Source: Mesorhizobium sp. (GTDB lineage: Bacteria > Pseudomonadota > Alphaproteobacteria > Rhizobiales > Rhizobiaceae). Taken from it: a stretch of DNA of 35,765 bases. The first letter of the stretch is position 1, and every line of letters begins with the position of its first letter. The DNA is taken from the NCBI GenBank assembly GCA_004020315.1, contig SAQG01000051.1, forward strand, positions 1 to 35,765. Reading direction: 5' to 3'. The notes below the pieces were generated by a model, which searched no databases, had not been told where the DNA came from, and saw nothing but the letters and a program-made list of their open reading frames with translations. The translations under genes were made by a program, and so were the position numbers. This document shows positions 1 through 8,272 of this stretch, one piece after another.

Positions 1-82
1 CGCAATGAATCAACGCCAAACCGCGTTGAGAATCCTGAATGTAGATTGGACCTAGCTCGAAAACCCGAGGGATGGCGGCGCG

Positions 83-466
83 TCAGCGGTCGCCGAGGAA
101 ATCGAAGCCGGTTTCGAAGAAATGATTGTAGTTGCAGGTCATTTCCTCGCCGGGCGCTATGTCGCGCAACGCATATGTCTCCTCGGGAGAGGCGACGTCG
201 CAATTCGGGTCATCGGCATGGTTCATGTAGCGCGCGTCGTCGGCTTCGAAGACGATGAAGTTTGGATCGCGGCGGTCAGGATAGGAATACCGGTCGAGAT
301 AGGCTTTGACCGGCCCGGTCTCGCGCTCGTAGACCTCGACCGGGATGCGCCGGTCGTAATTGGGATCGAGCTTCCAGACCAGTGTGCCGCGGGCGATGCG
401 GTTCTTGGCAAAGACACCGATGCCCTGGATGGGCGATTTGTCGAGATAGACGTCGACGAGTAACAT
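83..466 (-). CDS. SET domain protein (putative lysine methyltransferase)
   Basis: A 127-residue protein that is essentially one SET domain. The N-terminal part has the usual SET opening (residues 12-30, GIGVFAKNRIARGTLVWKL), followed by the cofactor/knot motifs NHADDPNC near residue 83 and GEEMTCNYNHF near residue 105, which correspond to the NHxxxPN and E[ED]xTxxY signatures of the family. Family members use S-adenosylmethionine to methylate lysine; the bacterial target here is unknown. The ATG at 466 is preferred to an upstream in-frame start at 598 because the upstream 44 residues look unlike any SET protein and homology starts at MLLVDVYLDK. It lies downstream of and on the same strand as the oligopeptidase gene, 158 bp away, so co-transcription is possible but not shown. 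The last residues (FFETGFDFLGD) are typical of small alphaproteobacterial SET proteins. Confidence 0.85.
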   Translation of the reverse strand: MLLVDVYLDKSPIQGIGVFAKNRIARGTLVWKLDPNYDRRIPVEVYERETGPVKAYLDRYSYPDRRDPNFIVFEADDARYMNHADDPNCDVASPEETYALRDIAPGEEMTCNYNHFFETGFDFLGDR

Positions 467-624
467 GGCAGACCCTTGACGTGACCGATGATTTGGGCGG
501 CGTGGCTCAAAAGCCGCGCACTGGGTAGCGCGCGGCCATTGCAATTGCGAGCGGAAAATCAGCCAGGCCATGACCCGAAATCGGAATCGATTTCCCACTG
601 GGGATCGTTCGCAGGATCAAGCTC

Positions 625-2775
625 CTACAGCGCCGTTTGCGCATCCAAAAGGGTGGGCGGCGCTGTGGTGGCAAGGTCGGCCTTGCCCGCCACCTTCAGC
701 GCAAACGCATAGGTGAAGGCGATTTCCTCGAGCCTGGAAAACCGGCCGGATGCGCCGGCATGACCGGAGTCCATATTGATCTTGAACAGCACCGGATTGT
801 CGCCGCTCTTGCGGTCGCGCAGCCGCGCCACCCACTTGGCCGGCTCCCAATAGGTGACACGCGGGTCGGTGAGACCGGCAAGCGCCAGGATGGGCGGATA
901 GTCGAGCGCGGCGACATTGTCATAGGGCGAGTAGGCGGCGATCGTTCGGTAGTCCTCCTCCGAGGCGATCGGATTGCCCCATTCTGGCCATTCCGGCGGC
1001 GTCAGCGGCAAGGTCGCGTCGAGCATGGTGGTGAGCACGTCGACGAACGGAACCTCGGCGACGATACCGCCGAAGCATTCCGGCGCCATATTCGCGACGG
1101 CGCCCATCAGCAGGCCGCCGGCCGAGCCACCCTGTGCGACGATGCGGTCATGTTGCGTGTAGCGTTCGGCGACGAGGTGGTGGGCGACTGCGATGAAATC
1201 GGTGAACGTGTTCATCTTATGCGCCCGCTTGCCGTCGTCGTACCAGCCATAGCCTTTGTCCTTGCCGCCGCGGACATGGGCAATCGCGTAGACGAAGCCG
1301 CGGTCGACCAGCGAAAGCAAATTGGTGTTGAACGCGGCCGGGACCGTGATGCCGTAGGAGCCGTAGCCGTAAAGCAGGCAAGGCGCGGACCCGTCGAGCG
1401 GCGTGTCGCGATGGTGGATGAGCGAGATCGGCACCAGTTCGCCGTCGGCGGCGGGCGCCATCAGCCGCCGCGTCACGTAATGGTCCGGGTCGTGGCCGGA
1501 CGGTACTTCCTGGGTCTTCAGCAGCACGCGCTCGCGGGTCCGCATGTTGTAGTCGAAGACCTGCGCCGGCGTTGTCATGGACGAGTAGGAAAAGCGCATG
1601 ATCTCGGTGTCATATTCATAGGATCCCGATAGGCCGAGCGAGAAGGCTTCCTCGTCGAAGGAGATGAGGTGTTCCTCGCCGCTCTTGCGGTCATGCACGA
1701 CGATTCGCGGCAGGCCTTCCTTGCGTTCAAGCCTGACCATATGGTCTTTGAAGCCGATCAGCGAAAGGATCAGCCGGCCCGCTTCGTGCGGCACCAGCTC
1801 CTGCCAGTTGGCGCGCACCGGGTCGCTCGCTGGCGCAGTCATGATCTTGAAATCCTTGGCGCCGTCGGCGTTGGTGAGAATGAAGAAGATATCGCCCCCT
1901 TCTTCGAGGTCGTATTGCAGGCCGGTCTCGCGCGGAGAAACCAGCTTCGGTTCGGCGAACGGCTCGCTCGCGCTCATGATGCGATATTCCGACGTCTCGT
2001 GGTCGTTGATGCCGACCATGATCCACTCGTTGGAGCGCGTGCCGCCGACATTCATGAAGAAGCCTGGGTCGGTTTCCTCATAAATCAGCCGGTCGTTCTC
2101 AGGACTGTCGCCAAGGGCATGGAACAGCACCTTGGAGGGACGGTGGTTGGGATCGAGGCGGGTGTAGAAAAATCCGTCATTTCCGGCATCCCACACGCCG
2201 CCGCCACCGGTATCCGGGATCCTGTCCGCCAGATCGTTGCCGTCGGCGAGATCGCGGACGCGAAGCGTGTAGAATTCGGAACCCTTGTCGTCGAAGGCCC
2301 AGAGAAGTTTGCGGTGGTCGGTCGAATGGTCGACACCGCCGAGGCGGAAATAGGCTTTGCCCTCGGCCTCGAGATCGCCGTCGAGCAGGACCTCTTGGTC
2401 GCCGCCATCGCGCGGCGTGCGGAAATAACGCGGCTGCTCGCCACCAAGCTTGAAAGATGACCCATAGGCGTACGGTCCATCCTTCATCGGCACGGACGAA
2501 TCGTCCTCCTTGATGCGGCCCTTCATCTCCTTGAAAAGCTGCTTCCGCAACTGGGCGGTGCCGGCCATGAGCGCCGCCTGATAGGCGTTCTCGGCTTCGA
2601 GATGGGCGCGGATCTGGGCATCGAGCAGGGACGGATCCCTGAACATCTCTTGCCAGTTATCGGCTCTCAGCCAGGCATAGTCGTCTGTCCGGGTTACTCC
2701 ATGATGCAGATCGAAGACCGGTCGCTTCTCTGGTTGCGGCGGGCTGACGGTTGGAAATGCTGGGGTTCGGGTCAT
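625..2775 (-). CDS. ptrB: Oligopeptidase B (S9A prolyl oligopeptidase family)
   Basis: A 716-residue serine peptidase of family S9A, the usual length for oligopeptidase B, which cuts small peptides after basic residues in the cytoplasm. Residues about 15-420 form the N-terminal seven-bladed propeller that limits substrate size; the C-terminal alpha/beta-hydrolase domain carries the triad: Ser551 in QGGSAGGLL, Asp637 in LTDPRV and His672 in DSGHAGASG. The stretch VPFVDVLTTMLD followed by LTPPEWPEWGNP is characteristic of oligopeptidase B rather than prolyl oligopeptidase. No signal peptide is seen. The start is the first ATG; the Shine-Dalgarno match is weak, but the protein begins at the family's normal position (KRPVFDLHHGVTRTDDYAWLR). 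It may be co-transcribed with the SET gene. The divergent neighbour begins about 120 bp away. Confidence 0.95.
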   Translation of the reverse strand: MTRTPAFPTVSPPQPEKRPVFDLHHGVTRTDDYAWLRADNWQEMFRDPSLLDAQIRAHLEAENAYQAALMAGTAQLRKQLFKEMKGRIKEDDSSVPMKDGPYAYGSSFKLGGEQPRYFRTPRDGGDQEVLLDGDLEAEGKAYFRLGGVDHSTDHRKLLWAFDDKGSEFYTLRVRDLADGNDLADRIPDTGGGGVWDAGNDGFFYTRLDPNHRPSKVLFHALGDSPENDRLIYEETDPGFFMNVGGTRSNEWIMVGINDHETSEYRIMSASEPFAEPKLVSPRETGLQYDLEEGGDIFFILTNADGAKDFKIMTAPASDPVRANWQELVPHEAGRLILSLIGFKDHMVRLERKEGLPRIVVHDRKSGEEHLISFDEEAFSLGLSGSYEYDTEIMRFSYSSMTTPAQVFDYNMRTRERVLLKTQEVPSGHDPDHYVTRRLMAPAADGELVPISLIHHRDTPLDGSAPCLLYGYGSYGITVPAAFNTNLLSLVDRGFVYAIAHVRGGKDKGYGWYDDGKRAHKMNTFTDFIAVAHHLVAERYTQHDRIVAQGGSAGGLLMGAVANMAPECFGGIVAEVPFVDVLTTMLDATLPLTPPEWPEWGNPIASEEDYRTIAAYSPYDNVAALDYPPILALAGLTDPRVTYWEPAKWVARLRDRKSGDNPVLFKINMDSGHAGASGRFSRLEEIAFTYAFALKVAGKADLATTAPPTLLDAQTAL

Positions 2776-2893
2776 TGCGTCTCGCTGTGGAAGTTATTTG
2801 AATGGAGAATGAACACGCCGATCAGCGCAGGTTCAAGAGCCGGAGTATATGTTTGCGCCGGGCTCCAGAAGATGAGCCGCAGGAGTGAGAAAA

Positions 2894-3262
2894 ATGAAAT
2901 TCCGTTTTCACGCTGCCGCAGCTTTCGCCGTCGCTTCGACAGTCTTGGCCTTTACCGGCCAATCTCATGCAACCGTGTTCGCAGCTTGGCAAGTGACCAA
3001 CGTTCCGTTTGGCGACACGCTCAACGTGCGCAAGTATCCGGCGGGGTCGTCCCAGAAGCAGGCCGCCTATCCCAACGGTACCGTTTTGCAGATGACCGGG
3101 AGATGCACCGGCGGCATAAACTTGCTCGACATCGCCAAGCAGCCGGTTTGGAAGCAGGAACAGAAGATCCGCTATCGCTGGTGCGAAGTCTGGCATGATC
3201 CGGCACACAGCGGCAATTTCGTCACCGGCTGGGCCTACGGAAAATACATCACTCCACATTGA
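2894..3262 (+). CDS. Secreted SH3-like domain protein
   Basis: A 122-residue protein with a cleavable signal peptide (residues 1 to about 27, ending near SHA) and a bacterial SH3-like segment: VPFGDTLNVRKYPAGSS matches the core L-N-V-R-x-x-P pattern, and a later WCEVWHDP...GWAYGKYI matches the closing W-V/G-W-V strands. Such domains commonly bind peptidoglycan or periplasmic partners; no catalytic domain is attached. ATG 2894 is preferred to the in-frame GTG at 2885 because AGGAG at 2881-2885 sits 8 nt before ATG 2894 and would overlap the GTG start. It stands alone between a divergent peptidase gene and a long regulatory gap, so its role cannot be read from context. Confidence 0.8.
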   Translation: MKFRFHAAAAFAVASTVLAFTGQSHATVFAAWQVTNVPFGDTLNVRKYPAGSSQKQAAYPNGTVLQMTGRCTGGINLLDIAKQPVWKQEQKIRYRWCEVWHDPAHSGNFVTGWAYGKYITPH

Positions 3263-3690
3263 TGGATCGGTGTCGGCCCACAGCGTTGATTTCTGGCTTG
3301 CTTGCAAACAGCAAATCGCAACCTGTGGTTTTATAGACTCTGAAAACAACCAGATTGCCTGCGCCACAACCAAGCATAGCCAAGCATTGAGAGCATTTTA
3401 CTAGCCATCGAGGATGTAACGGCAGCTCGACGGGGCGTCAGCCGTTGCTGGTCGGACCAGAAAATATCGCAAAATTACAGAGTGCACGAAAGGTTGAAGC
3501 TGTTCGTGGACTATTTTATTAACATCGATGAATACAGCGCAAGAAGCGAATTGACTTACTTGACTCACTGGCTCATTAAGAATCTGCGACGCGAATCGCA
3601 GAGGCTCTTTCCTGCAAAAATTTCGCGCGATGCCCGACCTATCAAAAATAGGGCGCAGATAGAAACAACTCTCGTTGGGGCCATGAAGCC
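3263..3690. other. 428-bp gene-free region upstream of the mucR-like gene
   Basis: This stretch is more AT-rich than its neighbours and carries no convincing gene; the one ORF of any length (3482-3733) starts with GTG, has no family resemblance and overlaps the mucR-like gene. Two copies of TTGACT (3551-3556 and 3560-3565) could serve as -35 elements for the downstream gene; a CATTAA at 3574-3579, 17 bp from the first copy, is only a poor -10 match. Ros/MucR genes are known to be autorepressed through AT-rich upstream DNA, which fits the composition, but no site was proven. Confidence 0.4.
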
Positions 3691-4116
3691 ATGGATATTA
3701 TCGAAACACCTTCCAGAAATAGTGATGCGCTGATCGAGTTGACGGCCGATGTCGTGGCCGCCTATGTCAGCAACAATCCGGTGCCGGTCGGCGAGCTGCC
3801 GAGCCTTATCGCCGATGTCCATGCCGCCCTCGGGCGCGTGGGCGGCGCCAGTGAACAGCCTCCTGCCGACAAGCAGAAGCCGGCAGTAAACCCGAAACGC
3901 TCCGTCCATGACGACTACATTGTCTGTCTTGAAGACGGCAAGAAGTTCAAGTCGCTGAAGCGTCATCTGATGACCCACTATGGTCTGACGCCCGACGAGT
4001 ATCGTGAAAAATGGGGCCTGGACGCAAGCTATCCGATGGTTGCTCCCAACTATGCTGCTGCCCGCTCCCAGCTCGCCAAAAAGATGGGTCTCGGCCGCAA
4101 GCGCAAGGGGCGCTGA
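3691..4116 (+). CDS. mucR: Ros/MucR-family transcriptional regulator
   Basis: A 141-residue regulator of the Ros/MucR family, which in rhizobia and Brucella controls exopolysaccharide, motility, cell-cycle and virulence/symbiosis genes by binding AT-rich DNA as oligomers. The N-terminal oligomerisation part (residues 10-45, LIELTADVVAAYVSNNPVP) is followed by a basic linker and the DNA-binding domain CLEDGKKFKSLKRHLMTHY, then LTPDEYREKWGLD, a hallmark of the family. The zinc site reads C-x2-D...H-x4-H: the second cysteine of the Ros-type finger is replaced by aspartate, as described for several rhizobial homologues. The C-terminus is basic. The Shine-Dalgarno is poor; the start is chosen by family length. 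A strong intrinsic terminator follows, so the gene is a single transcription unit. Confidence 0.93.
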   Translation: MDIIETPSRNSDALIELTADVVAAYVSNNPVPVGELPSLIADVHAALGRVGGASEQPPADKQKPAVNPKRSVHDDYIVCLEDGKKFKSLKRHLMTHYGLTPDEYREKWGLDASYPMVAPNYAAARSQLAKKMGLGRKRKGR

Positions 4117-4147
4117 ATCGGCTCTTCCCAACGTGGGTTGAACGATC

Positions 4148-4171
4148 AACGGCGCCTCCGGGCGCCGTTTT
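4148..4171 (+). terminator. Intrinsic terminator of the mucR-like gene
   Basis: A perfect 9-bp GC-rich stem (4148-4156 with 4161-4169) closes a TCCG tetraloop and runs into a T-tract that reaches 4171, followed by GCTTTT. It lies 31 nt past the stop codon of the mucR-like gene. Confidence 0.9.
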
Positions 4172-4256
4172 GCTTTTGGGGCATTGCTGGAGCGATATGC
4201 GTTGCGCTATGTGCGGGCTCTCCGCCGTGCCGCAATCGCGCCCCGTTGGGCCTGGG

Positions 4257-4685
4257 TCAGGCGGTCTGCCTCAAGGCCGCCTCAGCGTCGCGCTTGATGC
4301 GCTTGACCATGGAACGAAGACCATTGGCGCGTTGCGGCGACAGGTGTTCGTCGAGGCCAAGTGCCTTCAGCGTGGCTTCCGCGTCGGTTTTCTGGATCTC
4401 GCTGGCGGGTCGTCTGGAAAACAGCGCCAGCATGATTGCGACGAGGCCGCGCACGATATGGGCGTCCGAATCGCCGGCGAAGGTGACGATTGGGTCGGGA
4501 CCTGGTCCATATTGGGTCGTCAGCCAGACCTGGCTGACGCAGCCAGGCACCTTGTTGGCGGGGTTGCGTTCCTCATCGGGAAATGGCGGCAGGGCTTCGC
4601 CCAGTTCGATCACATAGCGATAGCGGTCTTCCCACTCGTCAAGCAGGGAGAAGTCGTCGCGGATCGTTTGGATCGTCGTGGTCAT
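4257..4685 (-). CDS. sufE: SufE cysteine-desulfurase activator
   Basis: A 142-residue SufE-family protein. SufE accepts the persulfide sulfur from the cysteine desulfurase SufS and passes it to the SufBCD scaffold for iron-sulfur cluster assembly. The acceptor cysteine is Cys49 in NKVPGCVSQVWL; the preceding PPFPDEERN and the later LFSRRPASEI segment are typical. The ATG at 4685 is preferred over an in-frame ATG at 4703 and an earlier start at 4721, since the protein then begins just ahead of IQTIRDDFSLLDEWEDRY, the usual N-terminus. It is not next to other suf genes, which is common for sufE in Rhizobiales. It converges with the mucR-like gene and its terminator. Confidence 0.94.
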   Translation of the reverse strand: MTTTIQTIRDDFSLLDEWEDRYRYVIELGEALPPFPDEERNPANKVPGCVSQVWLTTQYGPGPDPIVTFAGDSDAHIVRGLVAIMLALFSRRPASEIQKTDAEATLKALGLDEHLSPQRANGLRSMVKRIKRDAEAALRQTA

Positions 4686-4798
4686 AGCCCCGGATATAGT
4701 CATCCGGCGACGCCGCGTCACGGAAAAAGAGGAAAAACACTCTAGGCGTCGAGGGGCGGACGGCCTGCGGTCCAGTGACGGATACGCTGAAATATATC

Positions 4799-5167
4799 TC
4801 AGTTTTTCGCCGGCAACTCGACTCTCGCGGGCAGGTGGACTTTCGCCGGCAAGACGATGTCTTCGGGCACGCTGCCGGTCGTTGTCGCCGTGTCCGGTTC
4901 GGCGGTGTTGTCGTCCAACATGGCGGCCGCGATCTTTGCGGTCTCCTTGGCCCGGGCGGTGATCGTGTGCATTGCGGACTTGCCGGTCTCGCAGACGTCA
5001 GGCTTGCGCTCGCATATGCCGGCAATGTCGCCGACGGCTTCGCGTGCCGCAAACAACGCCTGGATCGGCCCGACGCTTTGCTGGCCTGTCTCGTCGGAGC
5101 CGACATTCAGCGGCAGCGCCAGAAGCACCAGCGAAAACCAGAAAGCCATTCTGATCAGAAAGCCCAT
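4799..5167 (-). CDS. Small exported protein, DUF5330-type
   Basis: A 122-residue protein with an N-terminal hydrophobic segment (MGFLIRMAFWFSLVLLALPL) that acts as a signal peptide or anchor. The middle (FAAREAVGDIAGICERKPDVCETG followed by a helical region) resembles the rhizobial DUF5330 family; function unknown. Two cysteines lie in CERKPDVC. The C-terminal tail repeats a six-residue pattern, LPAKVH-LPARVE-LPAKN. The start at 5167 is chosen because GAGG precedes it at a normal distance and it places the hydrophobic segment at the N-terminus; the longer form from 5200 adds only a charged leader. Confidence 0.65.
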   Translation of the reverse strand: MGFLIRMAFWFSLVLLALPLNVGSDETGQQSVGPIQALFAAREAVGDIAGICERKPDVCETGKSAMHTITARAKETAKIAAAMLDDNTAEPDTATTTGSVPEDIVLPAKVHLPARVELPAKN

Positions 5168-5638
5168 CTGTATGCCCTCATCTGTGACCGGATCATGCAT
5201 TCGTGCGGCATGACCTCTTTTATGGGTACGATAGTGGCATAGACGCGCAAAGGACGGCTTGCCCGGTCAGCGAAAATTTTCCTCAAATTTTAGTCAGATT
5301 CGAAACGAAGCATTTTGCAGTCGATCTGTCTCAAATCCAGCCGATTTTCTTCACTTAAGGTTAACCATCCATCCGGTTGTTTTCTATGGTTATTTTTTCG
5401 GAAGCGGGGCGTGCCGGTGGCGACTGTGGGAGACGGAAGGACAGTCCGCCGGATAACGCTCCATTTACTATGGCTGCAATTGCCAAGGTTTTGCCGCGCC
5501 GCCCTCCCAATATTTGCCTCAGGCCGGGCATTGATCGGTCCCGCCTTATCCATTCCTTAAACGCTGGATGCGAGTTTCAGAGCAACAAAAGCAACCTGCG
5601 AAGCAGGGCTGTTCACGACCAGGTGCGAGTGCGTTGAG
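5168..5638. other. 471-bp gene-free region before the DivJ/PleC-like kinase
   Basis: No believable gene is present. Three things stand out. At 5242-5256, GACGCGCAAAGGACG matches the core of the hairpin repeat that is tandem at 10107-10250. An AT-rich block at about 5285-5400 contains TTAAGGTTAACCAT (5355-5368), which includes TTAACCAT, a sequence reported for CtrA-regulated promoters in Caulobacter. The remainder up to the kinase is unremarkable. This is the most likely promoter region of the histidine kinase. Confidence 0.45.
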
Positions 5639-7441
5639 TTGAGTTCGATAAGAGCCAGATACGTTGAGTTGCCCGGCGCGATGGCAGCCGGTTGCGAACG
5701 TATGGTTCATCCGTCGATCCTCGGACAGAAAGACCGCCGGTGCCAGAGGCGGTTTATCGGTGTCATGCTGGCCGCTCCATTCTTTGCCGCAGGTGCAGCA
5801 GTCACGCTGGTCACCTCGGGGATGGGCGTGGCCGTGACTATGGCTGCGATCTTTGCGACGTTCGGCCTCTGCTGGTTTGCCGCCTTGCTGGTGGCGGCAT
5901 CGGGCAAGATGGCGTTCGCCGGCCAGGTCGCCCTGGTGATGGGCAGTCTTGCTCTTGCCGGTGTCATTGCCGCGGCGGGCGGGATGGCCTCGCCGGTCGC
6001 CATGCTTGTCGTGGCGCTGCCGTTCGAAGCCTGGTGGATCAGCGCGTCTCGTCGCGCTGCACTCTGGGGTGCCGCATCCGCATTTGTCGCTATCCTACTG
6101 CAGGCTTTTGCCGGTTCCGTCTTCCCGTTCGGCCCGGCGGAAATCGCCGCTTGGCATTGGCTGCTGCCGCTGGCTTGGGCGCTCACCCTCGTTCCCCGCG
6201 TCGCGAGACTTGGCAATCCGGCCGGCGCGCAGCTTGATACGGCGACCGACGATCGGCTCGAGAACATCATCGACGCCGTTGTCCTGCGGGCCGGCAGGCA
6301 TGGCGAGGTTCTGGATGCGTCGGCAAAGGCGCGCACGATCCTGAAGCTGCAGCCGGAGTTGCTGTTCGGTACCGGCCTGTTCGACCGTATCCATCTGTCC
6401 GATCGCGTCGCATACCTAAGCGCGCTGGCCGACATGCGCGATGGCGCGTCGGCGCGCCGGCTCGATCTTCGTGTCCGGCTGCCGCAGAACGGCAACGGCC
6501 CGACAGCGGACAATTACCGGCCGTTTTTCCTCGAGCTGGCGCGGGCGAAAGAGCAGGAGGACGTCTTCACGCTCATCCTGCGCGAAAACGACGAACTCAC
6601 CGGCTTGCGCGAAGAGCTTGCCGCTGCGAAAGAGGCGGCCGCGTCTGCCGAAGTGGCGAAGGGACGGTTTCTGGCGGTCGTCAGTCACGAGCTTCGCACG
6701 CCGTTGAACGCGATCATCGGTTTTTCCGACATGCTGCTGCATGAGATGTTCGGCACCTTCAAGGATCCGCGCCAGAAGGAGTATGTCGGCCTGGTCAAGG
6801 AGTCCGGCCAGCATTTGCTTGCCGTCGTCACCTCGATACTAGACGTATCGAGGATCGAAGCCGGCGCCTACGCAACCGAGCCGGAACCATTCCGCTTCGT
6901 GGAAGCGGTTGAAATGTGCCAGTCGATGATGCGCTTGCAGGCCGTGGCAAAGAACATCGATCTACAGGCTCAGATCGCACCGGATGCAGGCGAGATAAAC
7001 GCCGATCGTCGTGCCGTGCAGCAGATACTCATCAACCTCGTCTCCAACGCCATCAAGTTCACGCCCGATGGCGGCGATGTCGTCGTCGGCGCCAAGCGGA
7101 TCGGCTCGCGGTTGCATTTCTGGGTCAGGGACACCGGCATCGGCATTGCCGAGGAAGACTTTGCCAATCTCGGCAAGCCGTTCATGCAAATCCAGAACGA
7201 CTATACGCGCCGCTTCGAGGGAACCGGGCTCGGCCTGTCGCTGGTGAAGGGTCTGGTGGCGCTGCACGAAGGCACGATGTCGATCGAAAGCATGCCGGGC
7301 GAGGGCACCACGGTCACGATCAGCTTGCCGGTGAACGGACCGAAGGGACGTTCGACTGACAAGCCCGGCGTGCTGCCGATGCCTGCGGCCAAGGCGGAGA
7401 CGAAAGGGGACAGGCATGGCTCGCTCCGCAAAACAGCCTAA
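5639..7441 (+). CDS. Membrane sensor histidine kinase, DivJ/PleC-like
   Basis: A 600-residue hybrid-free sensor kinase. Residues about 40-190 hold five to six hydrophobic membrane segments; residues 195-310 form a PAS-like region; a short coiled coil (ELAAAKEAAASAEVAKG) leads to the dimerisation domain with His350 in VVSHELRTPLNAI. The ATPase part has the N box (QILINLVSNAIKF), G1 (DTGIGIAEEDF) and G2 (GTGLGLSLVKGL). The membrane N-terminus with a VHPS motif followed by RRFIGVMLAAPF resembles DivJ-type kinases that phosphorylate DivK in cell-cycle control; this assignment is by resemblance only. The TTG at 5639 gives the full ORF; ATG 5681 is an alternative and neither has a good ribosome-binding site. 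The 3' end overlaps the next gene by 26 nt, suggesting coupling. Confidence 0.85.
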   Translation: MSSIRARYVELPGAMAAGCERMVHPSILGQKDRRCQRRFIGVMLAAPFFAAGAAVTLVTSGMGVAVTMAAIFATFGLCWFAALLVAASGKMAFAGQVALVMGSLALAGVIAAAGGMASPVAMLVVALPFEAWWISASRRAALWGAASAFVAILLQAFAGSVFPFGPAEIAAWHWLLPLAWALTLVPRVARLGNPAGAQLDTATDDRLENIIDAVVLRAGRHGEVLDASAKARTILKLQPELLFGTGLFDRIHLSDRVAYLSALADMRDGASARRLDLRVRLPQNGNGPTADNYRPFFLELARAKEQEDVFTLILRENDELTGLREELAAAKEAAASAEVAKGRFLAVVSHELRTPLNAIIGFSDMLLHEMFGTFKDPRQKEYVGLVKESGQHLLAVVTSILDVSRIEAGAYATEPEPFRFVEAVEMCQSMMRLQAVAKNIDLQAQIAPDAGEINADRRAVQQILINLVSNAIKFTPDGGDVVVGAKRIGSRLHFWVRDTGIGIAEEDFANLGKPFMQIQNDYTRRFEGTGLGLSLVKGLVALHEGTMSIESMPGEGTTVTISLPVNGPKGRSTDKPGVLPMPAAKAETKGDRHGSLRKTA

Positions 7442-8183
7442 GGCGGTGAAGCGCCGCGGCAATGCCTTCCAGGGTGGCGCGATCGCCGTCGGCAGCCTGA
7501 TCTCGCGCAATCCGGTTCTGGTCGGCGGTTCGACCGCCTTCCTGGTGACGCTGTTCTACGTCTCGGCGAATGCCCTGTGGTATCAGCCTTTTCCTCATGC
7601 CGGCGCGTTTTTCGCGACCAGGAGCATAGAGGGCTTTCCTCGAGCAGGCGCCGACGAGCCCGAAACCACCATCAACATCGTGCGGCCGGGCCCGGCCCCG
7701 ATCAAGAGCGATCCAGTCGTCGAACAGGTTCAGGGCATATTGAAGGATCTGGATTTCTATTCCGGCACCGTCGACGGTATTTCTGGCCCCAACACGCGTA
7801 GGGCCATACAAGCCTATCAGCAGAAGGTCGGGCTCAATGCTTCCGGCGAGATCGACAGCGTTCTGCTCGATCAACTGGGCGCCATGCCAACCGCCTCGAC
7901 GGTCGTGCCGCATCCTGCACCTCGCCCGGGCGACATGGCCGCGATTCCCATCTCGGCTTCGGCGCCGGCAGATGCGCCAGCGCAGGCACCCGATGCCCGC
8001 ATCATCAAGATCCAGGCTGGGTTGAAGGCATTCGGCAATGACGACATGCAGCTCGATGGCGTAGTCGGGGCCCGCACCAAGGCAGCGATCAAGGAGTTCC
8101 AGTCGCTGTTCGGGCTGCCTGAGACCGGCGAGCCCGACGAGGTCGTCTACGTCAAGATGCGCGAGATCGGCCTGACCAACTGA
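7416..8183 (+). CDS. Membrane-anchored protein with two peptidoglycan-binding domains
   Basis: A 255-residue protein with a basic cytoplasmic N-terminus, one membrane segment (about residues 33-52, PVLVGGSTAFLVTLFYVSAN) and two PG_binding_1 modules in the periplasm: residues about 95-152 (DFYSGTVDGISGPNTRRAI) and about 190-250 (DDMQLDGVVGARTKAAIKEF), joined by a Pro/Ala-rich linker. Each has the D-G-x-x-G-x-x-T-R/K-x-A-I core. No hydrolase domain is present, so it probably anchors or senses the wall. GGGGA ahead of the ATG gives a fair ribosome-binding site inside the end of the kinase gene, so the two are probably translated from one mRNA. This pairing suggests a link between the kinase and wall state, which is inference. 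Confidence 0.88.
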   Translation: MARSAKQPKAVKRRGNAFQGGAIAVGSLISRNPVLVGGSTAFLVTLFYVSANALWYQPFPHAGAFFATRSIEGFPRAGADEPETTINIVRPGPAPIKSDPVVEQVQGILKDLDFYSGTVDGISGPNTRRAIQAYQQKVGLNASGEIDSVLLDQLGAMPTASTVVPHPAPRPGDMAAIPISASAPADAPAQAPDARIIKIQAGLKAFGNDDMQLDGVVGARTKAAIKEFQSLFGLPETGEPDEVVYVKMREIGLTN

Positions 8184-8272
8184 GGCTTTGGCCTACTAAT
8201 GGTGGAAGCGATCGCTCGCGGATTGGCGAAAACCTCGCTAAACAGCATCCGGATCTCGTCCGGAGTTTTGTA

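Noticed and set aside
3482..3733. 83-codon plus-strand ORF before the mucR-like gene
   Set aside because: GTG start without ribosome-binding site, overlaps the mucR-like start, no recognisable family; the region reads as a promoter.
5259..5637. Several short plus- and minus-strand ORFs in the gap before the DivJ/PleC-like kinase
   Set aside because: No ribosome-binding sites, mutually overlapping frames, odd composition; better explained as regulatory DNA.
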